A DNA stretch of 64,000 nt, taken from Janthinobacterium lividum. GTDB lineage: Bacteria; Pseudomonadota; Gammaproteobacteria; Burkholderiales; Burkholderiaceae_D. Location: assembly GCF_011601275.1 (NCBI RefSeq), contig NZ_JAAOLY010000004.1:1-64000 (forward strand), read 5' to 3'. Below, piece by piece: positions 16,325 through 25,776 of the stretch. Numbering within the stretch: the stretch's first letter is position 1; each line of letters starts with the position of its first letter. The notes below the pieces were generated by a model. It was not told where the DNA came from. It was given only the letters and a program-made list of their open reading frames with translations, and did not search any database. A program made the position numbers and the translations under genes.

Positions 16325-19180
16325 TTAATAGATGCTGGCGGGCGCGGCCCCGTCCAGCTGGGGCGCCACCAGGGGCAAGTCCAGCGTAAAACGCGTGCCG
16401 GAGGGGCTGCTGGCCACCTGGATGGTGCCGCCCAGCAGGGCCGTGACGATGTTGTAGCTGATCGACAAACCCAGGCCGCTGCCGCCCTGGCCCAGCTTGG
16501 TGGTAAAGAAGGGGTCGAAGATGCGCGACAAGTGCTGTTCGGCGATGCCGCCGCCATTGTCGGCGAAGACGATCCGCACGCGCGCGCCGTCCAGCGTGGC
16601 GGACAGGCGCATGCAGCCCTTGCCTGCGGCGCCATCGTTGGGCGCGGGTGCGAAGGCGTGCAGCAGGGCGTTGTTGATCAGATTGGTGATCACCTGGCCG
16701 AACGGGCCCGGATAGCTGTCCAGCGCGATGCCGAAGTCGATGTCCGTCTCGATGCGGTGGCCCGAGCTGCGGATGCGGTTCATGACGGTGGCGATGATTT
16801 CATTGCTTACCTGCTGCAGGTCGAACTGGCGCCGCTGTTCGGTGGTGCGGTCGACGGCCACCTGCTTGAAGCTGTTGACGAGGTCGGCCGCGCTGTGCAG
16901 GCCGCGCATCACCAGCGCCGACGCCTTGCTCGCATCGTCGATGTAGGCGGCCAGGTCGGAGCGGCGCAGGCCGGGGCCGTTCATCAGGCGTTCCACGTCT
17001 TCCGTCTTTTGCTGCATGGTGCTGGCGATTAATAAACTGTTGCCGATCGGGGTATTCAGTTCATGCGCCACGCCAGCCATCAGCGAGCCGAGGGCGGCCA
17101 GCTTTTCCTGCGACGCCAGTTGCGCCTGGGCGTCCTGCAGTTGTCGGTAGGCGCTGGCATTGTCGAGCGCGATGGCGCCATACGCGCACAGGGTGCGGAA
17201 GATCAGGCGTTCGCGTTCGCCGTAGGCATGGGCATGGCAAGCCTGCACCGTCATCACGCCCAGCACGCGCTCGCCCACCGTCAAGGGCACGTACAGCACG
17301 CTCTGGTTGTGCAAGGTGCCGGGCACGGTGTAGGCGTGGCGCTTGGGCGGGACCTGGTCGATATACACTTCGCGCCGTCCCAGCAGGCAGCGCACGGAGT
17401 AGGCGCGCGGGTTGCTCAGTGGAATGGCGTTGTCGGACAGGGGCCGGCCCGCTTCCATGCCGTGCGCGCGGCGCAGCGCCGTGCCCGCGGGATCGAGCAT
17501 GTAGACGGCGAAGGTGTTGACTGGCAGCAAGGCATGCACGTGGCGGTCCAGCACCTGGAACACGGCGCTGGCGTCGAGGTGGGTGGTGATTTCCTGACCG
17601 ATGGCCGACAGCCGTTCCAGCGTGTCGCTGGTTTGCTGCAGCACTTCGGCGCGGCGCGCTTCGGAGGCGGCCAGTTCGCGGTGGTGATAGCCTTCCGAGC
17701 GCGCATGTTCCGTCTGGTGGTAGACCTGCATGGCGGTGGCGCGGTTGCTCGCCTGCTGGGTGTGACTTTTTTCGCGCGCCACGCCCGCCGCGAGGGCGAT
17801 ATCGTAGGCGCGCGCATAGTCGCCCGCATGCGCGTACTCACGCGCCAGCGCATCGAGCAGTTCGCCGGGCGGCACATAGCCGTCGATGGAGTCGGCTACC
17901 TGCAGCGCCTGGTGCAGGAAATGCAGGGCTGGATTGCGTTCCTGCATGCCTGCGGGCGGCGGCAAGTCGTGGCGCGCGTGCAGCATGGACAGCACGCGCA
18001 GCGCCGCCACCTGGTGCATGGCGTCGCCTTGCGCGGTGGCTAGCTGGCAAGCCCGTTCGGCCGCTTGCAGCGCTTCGTCCGGGCGGTCCAGGTAAGACAG
18101 CGCGTGGGCGCTGCCGCGCTGAGCCATGCTGCGGAAATCGGCCTGGCCCAGCGCTTCGGCCCGTTGCGCCAGTCGGCTGAAGGCGTCGAGCGCCGTGTCG
18201 TAGTCGCCCTTGTCGAGGCTCAGTTCGCCCAGGTGGAACAGGGCGTTGGCATAGGTGCGGGCGCCCGCCACGGGGGCCAGGATGTGCAGCGCTTCGCGCA
18301 GCAAATTTTCGGCCGTGGCCAGGCGCCCCAGCTTGCGCATGGTCTCGGCCGTATGCGTCTGGCAGGCGCCGATGCTGCGCGGCCAGCCGGTGGGGCGCGC
18401 CAGGTCCAGTGCGCACTGCATCCATTCGAGGGCCGATTCATTGTCGTTGAGGCTGGAGAAACAGTCGCCGATATTGATGGCGGCCGTGATCGCGCCGCGC
18501 AGCTGGCCGCTTTCCAGGGCCGCTTCGTAGCTTTGCATGTAGTGACCGGCGGCCGCACCCAGGTCGCGCGACGTGTGCGCCAGCAAGCCGTGGAAGTCGT
18601 GCACCCAGGCGGCCAGCGGTGCGGGCAGCTTGCCGCTGGCGCCGTCGGCCTGGAAGTGGCCGCCCCAGCAGGCCAGGGCTGCCGGCGCGTCGCGCAAGAC
18701 GGCCCAGCGGGCAGTGGCCGCGTCGGCCAGGTTGGCGCGCATCGCATCGCCGGCGCCGCGCGCTTGCTGCGCCGCAGCCAGCAGTTCGGCGTCGCAGCGG
18801 GCATGGTCGCCGCGGTCGACGGCGATCGAGGACAGCAGCCAGTGGGCGTCGGCGCAGCCGGCGCCGTCGTCGTGCGCGCCGCAGGTGGCGCGCGCCGCCA
18901 TGGCCAGGCTTTCCGCGGAGTCGAGCGCGCCTTGCAGCCAGGCCACTTCCGCCTGCACCAGTTGCAGACGCGCGCGCACCCGTTCCAGTGCCGCCGCTTC
19001 CAGGCCGGCCAGAGGCAGCAGCAGATGCGCTTCCTCGCTCAGATGAATTGCTCTAGCGCAATCGCGCTGGCGCAAATGCCAGGACAGCAACAGCAGCAGC
19101 GGTACGCGCCCGGCGCCGCGCAACGGCAGCAATGCGCTTTCCCACTGCGCTACGTCATGTTCGAGCGCGAACATTTCCAT
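16325..19180 (-). CDS. Soluble TPR-GAF sensor histidine kinase
   Basis: 951 residues with no membrane segment. The first ~480 residues are alpha-helical TPR-like repeats, then a GAF domain (~530-690; DASAVFQVLDRHVHALLPV to FRTLCAYGAIALDNA), a short coiled coil, and a histidine kinase core with phosphoacceptor histidine in MAGVAHELNTPIGNS, N box QVITNLINNALLHA, G1 FADNGGGI, F/G2 IFDPFFTTKLGQGGSGLGLSISY. Autophosphorylates in response to an unknown cytoplasmic signal, with the TPR block probably binding a partner protein. No response regulator lies next to it, so the partner is elsewhere. Its own promoter lies upstream. Confidence 0.88.
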   Translation of the reverse strand: MEMFALEHDVAQWESALLPLRGAGRVPLLLLLSWHLRQRDCARAIHLSEEAHLLLPLAGLEAAALERVRARLQLVQAEVAWLQGALDSAESLAMAARATCGAHDDGAGCADAHWLLSSIAVDRGDHARCDAELLAAAQQARGAGDAMRANLADAATARWAVLRDAPAALACWGGHFQADGASGKLPAPLAAWVHDFHGLLAHTSRDLGAAAGHYMQSYEAALESGQLRGAITAAINIGDCFSSLNDNESALEWMQCALDLARPTGWPRSIGACQTHTAETMRKLGRLATAENLLREALHILAPVAGARTYANALFHLGELSLDKGDYDTALDAFSRLAQRAEALGQADFRSMAQRGSAHALSYLDRPDEALQAAERACQLATAQGDAMHQVAALRVLSMLHARHDLPPPAGMQERNPALHFLHQALQVADSIDGYVPPGELLDALAREYAHAGDYARAYDIALAAGVAREKSHTQQASNRATAMQVYHQTEHARSEGYHHRELAASEARRAEVLQQTSDTLERLSAIGQEITTHLDASAVFQVLDRHVHALLPVNTFAVYMLDPAGTALRRAHGMEAGRPLSDNAIPLSNPRAYSVRCLLGRREVYIDQVPPKRHAYTVPGTLHNQSVLYVPLTVGERVLGVMTVQACHAHAYGERERLIFRTLCAYGAIALDNASAYRQLQDAQAQLASQEKLAALGSLMAGVAHELNTPIGNSLLIASTMQQKTEDVERLMNGPGLRRSDLAAYIDDASKASALVMRGLHSAADLVNSFKQVAVDRTTEQRRQFDLQQVSNEIIATVMNRIRSSGHRIETDIDFGIALDSYPGPFGQVITNLINNALLHAFAPAPNDGAAGKGCMRLSATLDGARVRIVFADNGGGIAEQHLSRIFDPFFTTKLGQGGSGLGLSISYNIVTALLGGTIQVASSPSGTRFTLDLPLVAPQLDGAAPASIY

Positions 19181-19242
19181 TCAAGCATTCTCCCCGCAAA
19201 CAGTGGCGCCAGCCTGCGACCGCACAGGCCATGCGTCATCGC

Positions 19243-19272
19243 ATTGTAAGCTGCATTCAGGGGAATTGTTCA
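19243..19272 (-). promoter_or_regulatory. Predicted promoter of the TPR-GAF kinase gene
   Basis: Minus strand TGAACA, 18-base spacer, TACAAT, about 60 bases before the ATG at 19180. Spacing is slightly long but both hexamers are good. Confidence 0.45.
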
Positions 19273-19355
19273 GTACGCTGGTCAGAATTATTCATGCGCC
19301 ATGGCGCCCCGGGCGGGGGCGATTTGCCCCCGGCCTTCGATGGCGGGACAGGCGC

Positions 19356-19811
19356 CTAGCGCGACACCAGGCGGATGCTGGCGCTGCCGTTCGCGGTGCT
19401 GGCGCTGCGCATGTCGGCCGGTATGCGCAAGCCGGGCAGGAGTTGGGCGTCGTCGATCACCACCTGCTTGCCTTCATTGCTGAAGACGAACGCGGCGCCC
19501 TTTTTGCTGGCAAACTGGCCCGGGCCGGTGGGGTAGATTTCCACGCTGGCTTTTGCCTGCCATTCGCGGTCATCGATCAGGCGGCCAAAGAAATGGTTGT
19601 CCTGCTGGTGGACTTCCAGGCGTTGCCCATTCGACAGGTGGTATTGCTGCTCGATGTCGAAGGCTTCCTGGGCCGTGACGTGATAGTAGGCCCCCGAGGT
19701 GACGCGCACGCTGTCAGCGGCTTGCGGTGCGGCGGCGGTTTGCGCCTGGGCCATGCCGCCGGCAAGCGCGAACAGGACGGCGAGGAGGGGGAGGAAGCGT
19801 TTGGTATGCAT
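19356..19811 (-). CDS. Conserved exported protein of unknown function
   Basis: 151 residues. A clear Sec signal peptide (KRFLPLLAVLFALAGGMAQA) is followed by ~125 residues of mature protein with mixed beta character (VRVTSGAYYHVTAQEAFDIE, GQRLEVHQQDNHFFGRLID) and no recognised domain. Probably periplasmic. The ATG at 19811 is preferred to a GTG three codons upstream because an AAGG SD lies 8 bases before it. It is preceded by a 270-base gap rich in inverted repeats and appears to be a single-gene unit. Confidence 0.7.
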   Translation of the reverse strand: MHTKRFLPLLAVLFALAGGMAQAQTAAAPQAADSVRVTSGAYYHVTAQEAFDIEQQYHLSNGQRLEVHQQDNHFFGRLIDDREWQAKASVEIYPTGPGQFASKKGAAFVFSNEGKQVVIDDAQLLPGLRIPADMRSASTANGSASIRLVSR

Positions 19812-19914
19812 GACATTCACCTTCGATCAGGATGGCTGGATGGAGTGGAGTTGGATCGTGTGGTCGCTGGCAGGTTTCTGGCAGGGACTGGTGTCAAGTT
19901 AGCAAACACGCCTG

Positions 19915-20035
19915 TCCATCGCCAGCGGCAGGCGATGGAAGGCAGGTTTTACGCGCTGAAATGCCTAAAACGGTGGATGAACGGTTTTGGGATTAAAGTC
20001 GGAAGGCGGGCTCGGCGGCGAAATTAAATTTCGCC
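19915..20035. other. Intergenic cluster of inverted repeats
   Basis: The gap between rsgA and the exported protein (19812-20080) holds three separate inverted repeats: 19915-19939 (TCCATCGCC / GGCGATGGA, 7-base loop), 19964-19990 (imperfect, CCTAAAACGGT / ACGGTTTTGGG) and 20017-20035 (perfect 9+1+9 palindrome GGCGAAATT-A-AATTTCGCC). The last is too tight for a normal RNA hairpin and looks like a dimer-binding operator. A TTGACA hexamer also lies here on the minus strand, without a good -10. Confidence 0.5.
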
Positions 20036-20080
20036 TACCTGGTGTTTTGCGGCGCTATATTTGAATGAAAGAAATATTGC

Positions 20081-20986
20081 TTAATACAGGGTCTGCGCCG
20101 ATTCGTGCAGCAGCTGGCCGTACAGGGTATGGCGCATCTTGGAAATCTTGCCTTCAGACAAGGCTTGCAGGATGGCGCACTGCGGTTCGATCAGGTGGCG
20201 GCAGTTATAGAACTTGCAGCCGCCAAGATATGGCTGGAATTCGCGGAAGGCCCGCTCCAGCATGCCTTCGGACAGGTGGTACAGGCCGAATTCCTGGAAG
20301 CCGGGCGAATCGATGATGGAGCTGTTCGCGCCCAGTTCGTCGAGCTTGTACAGGCGCGTAAAGGTCGTCGTGTGCTTGCCCGTGTCGAGCGCGGCCGAGA
20401 TTTCGCGCACGGCGATGTCGGCGTCCGGCACCAGCAGGTTGATCAGCGACGACTTGCCCATGCCCGACTGGCCGATCAGGATCGACGACTGGCCCGCCAG
20501 CAGCGGCGCCAGGGTGGCCACGGCGTGCTCGGGTTCGGCGCGCGCCGACACTTCATCGACGGGATAACCCATCGACGAATACGGCAACAGGCGTTCGCGG
20601 GCGCGCTCCAGCGAAGCGGTCACATCCGTTTTGTTGAGGATGATGCGCGCCTCGATGCCGGCCGCGTCGGCCGCCACCAGCGAGCGCGAGATCAGGTCGT
20701 CGGCAAAGCCTGGTTCCGTCGCCACGACGATGAACAGCTGCGTCAAATTGGCCGCCAGCAATTTCGATTTGTACTGGTCCGAGCGGTACAGCAAGGTCTT
20801 GCGTTCCTCGATGCGGTCGATGACGGCCTGGTCGTTGGAAGTGCGCGTCAGGTGCACGATGTCACCCACGGCCACATTGGTTTTCTTGCCGCGTGTCACG
20901 CATTGCAGCTTGGCGCCGTCCACGTCGGCCAGGTAGTGGCGGCCGTGGGCGGCGATGATGACGCCGGTCAACTTGCCTTCGCTCAT
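20081..20986 (-). CDS. rsgA: Ribosome small-subunit-dependent GTPase RsgA
   Basis: 301 residues. Order: OB fold, a circularly permuted GTPase (G4 LNKTD, then G1 [12 protein letters not shown]3 DSPGF), and a C-terminal zinc-binding segment [14 protein letters not shown]. It acts late in 30S ribosome maturation, releasing assembly factors on GTP hydrolysis. The ATG at 20986 overlaps the phhB stop by ATGA; the frame is open far upstream but only by running antiparallel to coding sense. Third gene of the ste24-phhB-rsgA operon. Confidence 0.95.
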   Translation of the reverse strand: MSEGKLTGVIIAAHGRHYLADVDGAKLQCVTRGKKTNVAVGDIVHLTRTSNDQAVIDRIEERKTLLYRSDQYKSKLLAANLTQLFIVVATEPGFADDLISRSLVAADAAGIEARIILNKTDVTASLERARERLLPYSSMGYPVDEVSARAEPEHAVATLAPLLAGQSSILIGQSGMGKSSLINLLVPDADIAVREISAALDTGKHTTTFTRLYKLDELGANSSIIDSPGFQEFGLYHLSEGMLERAFREFQPYLGGCKFYNCRHLIEPQCAILQALSEGKISKMRHTLYGQLLHESAQTLY

Positions 20987-21348
20987 GCGGTCACCTGGCT
21001 GCTCTGGTAGATGAGGTCTGCCTTGGCGGCGCAGATGAAGTCGTTTTCGGACAGGCCGCCGGCGCCCTGGTTGACCGAGTGCGTGTCGTAGCGCACGGCG
21101 CAGGTTTTGTAAGTAATGATGAGCTCCGGATGGTGGTCTTGCGTATGGGTCATATAGGCCAGGGCGTTCACGAACGCCAGGGTCTGGTAATAATTCTTGA
21201 AGCCGAAGTCGCGGCACAGCTTGCCATTTTGCACGGTCCACTGGGGCAGCAGGGCGTGCAGGGTGGCGATGTCCGTGTCGCCCAGCGCCTGCTGGCGCGG
21301 CGAACAACTCAGTTGGGCCAGGTCTTGCGAAGTCGATGGCGTATTCAT
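20983..21348 (-). CDS. phhB: Pterin-4a-carbinolamine dehydratase
   Basis: 121 residues. It dehydrates 4a-hydroxytetrahydrobiopterin, allowing recycling of the pterin cofactor of phenylalanine hydroxylase. Contains the catalytic HHPE motif ([11 protein letters not shown]) and the flanking FVNALAYM helix. Four-base overlaps with the genes on both sides indicate translational coupling. No phenylalanine hydroxylase gene lies in the window, so its role in this operon is not obvious. Confidence 0.93.
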   Translation of the reverse strand: MNTPSTSQDLAQLSCSPRQQALGDTDIATLHALLPQWTVQNGKLCRDFGFKNYYQTLAFVNALAYMTHTQDHHPELIITYKTCAVRYDTHSVNQGAGGLSENDFICAAKADLIYQSSQVTA

Positions 21349-22625
21349 GTCGTAGCCCCTTTCAGGTGGCGGATGCGCACGCTGGCCGGCGGGTGGCTAT
21401 CGTAAAAGGCCGAGTGCAGCGGGTCGGGCGTCAGGGTCGACGCATTGTCTTCATACATTTTGACGAGGGCAGAGACGAGGTCGTCCGCCTGCGTGTGCGT
21501 GGCGGCAAATGCGTCCGCTTCGAATTCGTGCTTGCGCGAGCTGAGCGACGTCAACGGTCCCAGCAGGAAAGTAAAGACGGGCAAGGCCAGCATGAACAGC
21601 AGCAGGGCCAGCGCATCGGTTGGCTGGCCAGTGAGCGCCACGGCGACGGGGTCGACGCCGAGGCCCGCATAGAACCACGGCTGCGTCTTCAGGTAGCCCA
21701 GCAGCGCCAGGAAGCCCAGCGAGATGACGAACATCATGGCGATGCGCTTGACGATATGCTTGAGCTTGAAGTGGCCCAGTTCATGCGCCAGCACGGCTTC
21801 GATTTCCTGCGGCGCCAGGCGCGACAGCAGGGTGTCGAAGAAGACGATGCGCTTGTTGGCGCCAAAGCCCGAGAAATACGCATTGCCGTGGGCGCTGCGC
21901 TTCGAGCCATCCATGACGAACAGGCCTTTCGAGGCGAAGCCGACGCGCTGCATCAAGCCTTCGATGCGGCTTTTCAGCGCTTCGTCGGCCAGCGGCGTGA
22001 ATTTGTTGAACAGAGGGGCGATGACAGTGGGGAACAGCACCATCATCAGCAGCTGGAAGCCGCTCCAGACGAACCACGCGTACAGCCACCACAGGCCGCC
22101 CGACTTGGCCATCAGGGTCAGCACGACCCAGATCAGCGGCAAGCCGATGGCCGCGCCCAGGCCCACGCCCTTGAGCATGTCCGTGAAGAACAGCTTGCGC
22201 GCCATGGTGTTGAAGCCGAAGCGCTGCTCCAGCACGAACTGGCGGTAGTAATCGAAGGGCAGGTCGATCAGGCCGGAAATGGCGGCAAAGGCGGCGATCA
22301 GGCCGATCTGGTACAGCATGGGCGAACCCGGCCCCGTCAGTTCGTTCAGGTGCAGCGCCAGCCATTGCAGGCCGCCCAGCAAGGTAAAACCGATCAGCAC
22401 GGCGTAGTTGACCAGCAGGGTCAGCAAGCCGAACTTGGTCTTCGCCACCGTGTAGTCGGCCGCTTTCTGGTGCGCGGCCAGCGGGATTTTTTCCGCGAAT
22501 TCGGGCGGAACAAAGGCGCGGTGCGCCAGCACGTGGCGAATCTGCCGCGAAGCGAGCCAGAAGCGCACGGCCAGGGTCAAAACGAGGACGGATACAAACA
22601 AAATCGAAAACGCGAGTGAATACAT
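21345..22625 (-). CDS. M48 (Ste24/CAAX protease type) membrane metallopeptidase
   Basis: 426 residues, a multi-pass inner-membrane protein with the zinc motif HELGH in [13 protein letters not shown] and a downstream glutamate in [13 protein letters not shown]-terminal helix, then several membrane helices and a conserved PLFNKFTPL segment, as in Ste24. Members cleave membrane or lipidated proteins; in bacteria the substrate is usually unknown. First gene of an operon with phhB and rsgA (ATGA overlaps). Divergent from orn with 56 bases between the start codons. Confidence 0.92.
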   Translation of the reverse strand: MYSLAFSILFVSVLVLTLAVRFWLASRQIRHVLAHRAFVPPEFAEKIPLAAHQKAADYTVAKTKFGLLTLLVNYAVLIGFTLLGGLQWLALHLNELTGPGSPMLYQIGLIAAFAAISGLIDLPFDYYRQFVLEQRFGFNTMARKLFFTDMLKGVGLGAAIGLPLIWVVLTLMAKSGGLWWLYAWFVWSGFQLLMMVLFPTVIAPLFNKFTPLADEALKSRIEGLMQRVGFASKGLFVMDGSKRSAHGNAYFSGFGANKRIVFFDTLLSRLAPQEIEAVLAHELGHFKLKHIVKRIAMMFVISLGFLALLGYLKTQPWFYAGLGVDPVAVALTGQPTDALALLLFMLALPVFTFLLGPLTSLSSRKHEFEADAFAATHTQADDLVSALVKMYEDNASTLTPDPLHSAFYDSHPPASVRIRHLKGATT

Positions 22626-22681
22626 TCTGTGCCTGTGAGAAAATGGCTGATTATTTAGTTTGATTAGGCCAAGAGAGAATT

Positions 22682-23278
22682 ATGTCACAAGCGACCGACT
22701 TAACCGCATCCACCCCCGCACCCGCCGTGCCGGCACGTCCAAACGAGATGAACCTGGTCTGGGTCGACATGGAAATGACGGGCTTGGAGCCCGATACAGA
22801 CCGCATCATCGAGGTGGCGGTCGTGGTCACGGACATGCACTTGAACCTGCTGGCCGAAGGCCCCGTGTTCGTGATTCATCAATCCGATGAAACCCTGAAC
22901 AAGATGGATGCCTGGAACAAGGGCACGCATGGCCGCTCTGGCCTGATCGACAAAGTGAAAGCGTCGACCGTGACGGAAGCCCAGGCGGAAGCGGAACTGA
23001 TCGCGTTCCTGAAGAAATACGTACCGGCAGGCAAGTCGCCCATGTGCGGCAACACCATCGGCCAGGACCGCCGCTTCATGGTGCGCGGCATGCCGAAGCT
23101 GGAAGCGTTCTTCCACTACCGCAATGTTGACGTATCGACATTGAAAGAACTGTGCAAGCGCTGGAAGCCGGAGATCGCCACCGGCTTCAAGAAGCACCAG
23201 AAGCATACGGCGCTGGCCGATATCCTCGAGTCGATCGAAGAGCTCAAGTACTACCGCGAGCACTTCATCAAGTTGTAA
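22682..23278 (+). CDS. orn: Oligoribonuclease
   Basis: 198 residues. DEDDh 3'-5' exonuclease that hydrolyses RNA dinucleotides, including pGpG made from c-di-GMP. Catalytic residues are visible: D and E in [10 protein letters not shown] in [12 protein letters not shown] and D in HTALADI. The first ~22 residues before NLVWVDMEM are a non-conserved extension; translation could also start at a later ATG (22748), but an AGAGAG SD sits before 22682. Its activity links functionally, not by operon, to the WspR cyclase in this window. Confidence 0.96.
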   Translation: MSQATDLTASTPAPAVPARPNEMNLVWVDMEMTGLEPDTDRIIEVAVVVTDMHLNLLAEGPVFVIHQSDETLNKMDAWNKGTHGRSGLIDKVKASTVTEAQAEAELIAFLKKYVPAGKSPMCGNTIGQDRRFMVRGMPKLEAFFHYRNVDVSTLKELCKRWKPEIATGFKKHQKHTALADILESIEELKYYREHFIKL

Positions 23279-23285
23279 TGGTGTT

Positions 23286-23316
23286 GTCGGCTTAGCGCCC
23301 TGGCGCGTAAGCCGAC
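23286..23316. terminator. Hairpin between convergent orn and a small ORF
   Basis: Near-perfect stem GTCGGCTTA-GCGCC / GGCGC-TAAGCCGAC with a two-base loop and one bulge. It begins 8 bases after the orn stop and covers the last codons and TAA of the convergent gene. There is no T run on either side, so intrinsic termination would be weak; it may instead protect the 3' ends. Confidence 0.5.
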
Positions 23317-23657
23317 GCATCCACCGACTCGACATCAAGTGCGGACCAAGCGCCATCCTCACTCTGCCACTCCAGCGCAAATGGCCCCGTTTGCCGCAAG
23401 TCCGTGATCCAGCGCACCGCGCCTGGCTGGCGGAAATATTCCGTGCACTGGCCGAACGGCTGGCCCAGCCGGCACAGCACCAATCCCTCGCCCGCCACGG
23501 CGCACCATTGCTCATCGACATCGATCAAGGCTGCGGCCGGGTCACCATAGAATTCGCCCGCGCTGGCTTGCCGGCCATCGGCCGCCGTCACCGTGGCGTG
23601 TTCATATTCATGTTGGACACTATATGCGGCGCTGCGCGCCAATTCCTGCTGGGTCAT
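23292..23657 (-). CDS. Hypothetical protein coupled to a LysR gene
   Basis: 121 residues, acidic, with no signal peptide or membrane helix and no domain I recognise (MTQQELARSAAYSVQHEYEH start; several short beta-like stretches such as ALIDVDEQWCAVAGEGLVL). The ATG at 23657 overlaps the stop of the upstream LysR gene by ATGA, so it is translated with that regulator. The frame extends 22 codons further, but inside the LysR gene. Function unknown. Confidence 0.65.
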   Translation of the reverse strand: MTQQELARSAAYSVQHEYEHATVTAADGRQASAGEFYGDPAAALIDVDEQWCAVAGEGLVLCRLGQPFGQCTEYFRQPGAVRWITDLRQTGPFALEWQSEDGAWSALDVESVDASAYAPGR

Positions 23658-24598
23658 GCGGTCTCCACGGTGGGCCAGACGGTTTCCTGGTCGGCGCGCG
23701 CCTCGGCGATCAGCCATTCGCAAAATGCATGCACGAGGGGCCGCGTTTCAGCCTGGGGCGAGCGCAGCAGATAATAGCAGTGGGGACCGCGCACGGCGTG
23801 TTCGAACACGCGCACCAGGCGGCCCGAGCGCAGGTCGTCGCCGATCAGGGGGCTGGCGGCAATGGCCACGCCCTGGCCGCTGGCGGCCGCGTCCAGGCAC
23901 AGATAGGTGTGCGAAAAGCGCGCGCCGCTGTTGCCGCTATTGCCGCTGTAGTGCACGCCGCAGCTGTGCAGCCAGCGCGTCCAGTCGATTTCGCCAGGCA
24001 GGTGCACTTCCGGCTCGTCGTGCAGCAGCGGGTAGCGCAGCAGGTCGGCGGGCTGGCGCAGGCTGGCCGCGTTGGCGCGGAAATCGGGGCTGCAGACGGC
24101 GGAAAACCATTCTTCCATCAGTAAATCGACTTTCAGGCCCGGATAGCGGCCCGGTCCCAGGCGGATGGCCACGTCCACGCCGTCGCGCGCCAGGTCGACC
24201 GGGTGCATCGACGCCAGCACGCGCAGTTCGATCTGTGGATAGCGGTCGCGCAGCCGGCCCAGGCGTGGCATGAGCCAGCGCGAGACGAGCGAGCTGGTGG
24301 CCGTCACCGTCACTACCTTGTCATCGCCCTGGCGCCGCGCCTGCTCGGACACGTCGGCCAGCTGGTTTAGGATCGGCCCCAGCGAGGCCGCATAGCGCTG
24401 GCCCGCGCTGGTGAGCACGACGCCGCGCGGCAGGCGCTGGAACAGCACAATGCCCAGCCACGCTTCGAGCTGTTTCACATGATGGCCGATGGCGCCGGCC
24501 GACACGTGCAATTCTTCGCCCGCGCGCTGGAAGCCTTCATGGCGGGCGGCCGCCTCGAAGGCGTGCAGGGCGGCAAGTGGTGGCAAGGGACGTGACAT
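23654..24598 (-). CDS. LysR family regulator (GcvA-like)
   Basis: 314 residues: N-terminal winged helix (LPPLAALHAFEAAARHEGF, AGAIGHHVKQLE), linker helix, and a periplasmic-binding-like effector domain with SSLVSRWLMPRLGRL, typical of the GcvA/AmpR branch. It is divergent from the EamA exporter across a 236-base gap that carries repeated motifs, so it probably controls that transporter. It is followed in an overlapping frame by a small unknown gene. Confidence 0.9.
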   Translation of the reverse strand: MSRPLPPLAALHAFEAAARHEGFQRAGEELHVSAGAIGHHVKQLEAWLGIVLFQRLPRGVVLTSAGQRYAASLGPILNQLADVSEQARRQGDDKVVTVTATSSLVSRWLMPRLGRLRDRYPQIELRVLASMHPVDLARDGVDVAIRLGPGRYPGLKVDLLMEEWFSAVCSPDFRANAASLRQPADLLRYPLLHDEPEVHLPGEIDWTRWLHSCGVHYSGNSGNSGARFSHTYLCLDAAASGQGVAIAASPLIGDDLRSGRLVRVFEHAVRGPHCYYLLRSPQAETRPLVHAFCEWLIAEARADQETVWPTVETA

Positions 24599-24666
24599 GG
24601 GAGTCTTCTAGAGAATTGAGCCTCAGTATTATTTGGCCTATCCGTGAAGAATATTGGTTTGTTTCA

Positions 24667-24744
24667 TTTTGCGCAAGCGAATATGATGCCGGCTATGCGT
24701 GAAGCGACCCGCAATATGATTAATGCAGGATTTTTTGCGCAAGC
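24667..24744. promoter_or_regulatory. Repeated motifs in the LysR/EamA divergent region
   Basis: The 12-mer TTTTGCGCAAGC, containing the palindrome TTGCGCAA, occurs at 24667-24678 and 24733-24744, 66 bases apart. AATATGAT also occurs twice between them (24680 and 24713). Placement between divergent regulator and target suggests operator sites, but no footprint-type evidence exists. Confidence 0.4.
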
Positions 24745-24834
24745 ACCCCAAGCCAGGAACGAGACCGCCCGCAGAGGCGCTCCGGACAGCCCGCCTTGTT
24801 CTTCGTTCTACCCGATTTATTGAAGAGGTTAGTC

Positions 24835-25734
24835 ATGTCTGATCGCCGCGCTGTTGCGCTGGTGTTGCTGTCGGCCGCCGGTTTCGGCAGTTCCGCAGTG
24901 TTTGCCAAGGCGGCCTATGCGTCCGGGGTCAACCCGTCGACCATGCTGGCCTTGCGTTTCGTCATCGCCGCCATGCTGTTGCTGCCGCTCGTGTGGCTCG
25001 GTGGCTGGCGCTTGCCGCGCGGCCGCCTGCTGGCCGGCTACATGCTGATGGGCCTGATGTACACGGCCCAGTCGCAAGGCTATTTCAATGCCCTCATGTA
25101 TGCCAGCAGCGGCCTGTGCGGCATGCTGCTGTACGTGTATCCCGTGCTGGTGACCATCCTCGCGCTGGCGCTGGGCTGGGAAAAGCTGGACCGCCGCATG
25201 CTGGTGCTGATGGCGCTGGCCATTGCCGGCATGGCCATCACCCTGGGCGGCAAGCTGCAGGGCCAGCCCATCGGCATCGCCCTGGCATTGATGGCCGCCG
25301 GCGTGTATGCCGTGTACATCCTGTTTGGCAACAGCCTGTCGAAAAGCCGCGAGAATATTCACCCATTGGCCGCTTGCGTCGTGATTCTGGGCACGGCGGG
25401 CCTGTCGAACAGCGCGATCGCCTTGTGGCAGGGCGTGTCCTTGCCGGGCACGGCGACGGGCTGGCTGGCCGTCAGCGCCATCGCCCTGTTCTCGACGGCC
25501 ATCGCGATTGCCGCCTTCTTTGCCGGCGTTGCGCAGATCGGCGCGGCCAAGGCCTCGATTATTTCCACGTTCGAGCCCGTGATCACGATGGCCTTCGGCG
25601 TGACATTGCTGAAGGAATCCGTCAGCGGCACACAATTGCTGGGCGGCGCCATGGTGCTGGCCGCCGTGGTCTTGCTGGCGCAGCGGCCCGCTGCCAAGCC
25701 TGTATCCATGCCTGCCGTGCAGGCCAGCGCCTGA
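24835..25734 (+). CDS. EamA/DMT family transporter
   Basis: 299 residues with about ten hydrophobic helices arranged as two EamA repeats (first repeat ALVLLSAAGFGSSAVFAKAA; second repeat ALALMAAGVYAVYILFGNSL), and the family-typical FEPVITMAFG near the end. Probably exports a metabolite or amino acid across the inner membrane. The ATG at 24835 follows a GAGG SD; an upstream start would add 13 residues. A strong terminator follows 42 bases after the stop. Confidence 0.9.
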   Translation: MSDRRAVALVLLSAAGFGSSAVFAKAAYASGVNPSTMLALRFVIAAMLLLPLVWLGGWRLPRGRLLAGYMLMGLMYTAQSQGYFNALMYASSGLCGMLLYVYPVLVTILALALGWEKLDRRMLVLMALAIAGMAITLGGKLQGQPIGIALALMAAGVYAVYILFGNSLSKSRENIHPLAACVVILGTAGLSNSAIALWQGVSLPGTATGWLAVSAIALFSTAIAIAAFFAGVAQIGAAKASIISTFEPVITMAFGVTLLKESVSGTQLLGGAMVLAAVVLLAQRPAAKPVSMPAVQASA

Positions 25735-25776
25735 TTTTTTTCCTGAACTGATCGGCAATACCGATCGGTCTCCTTT

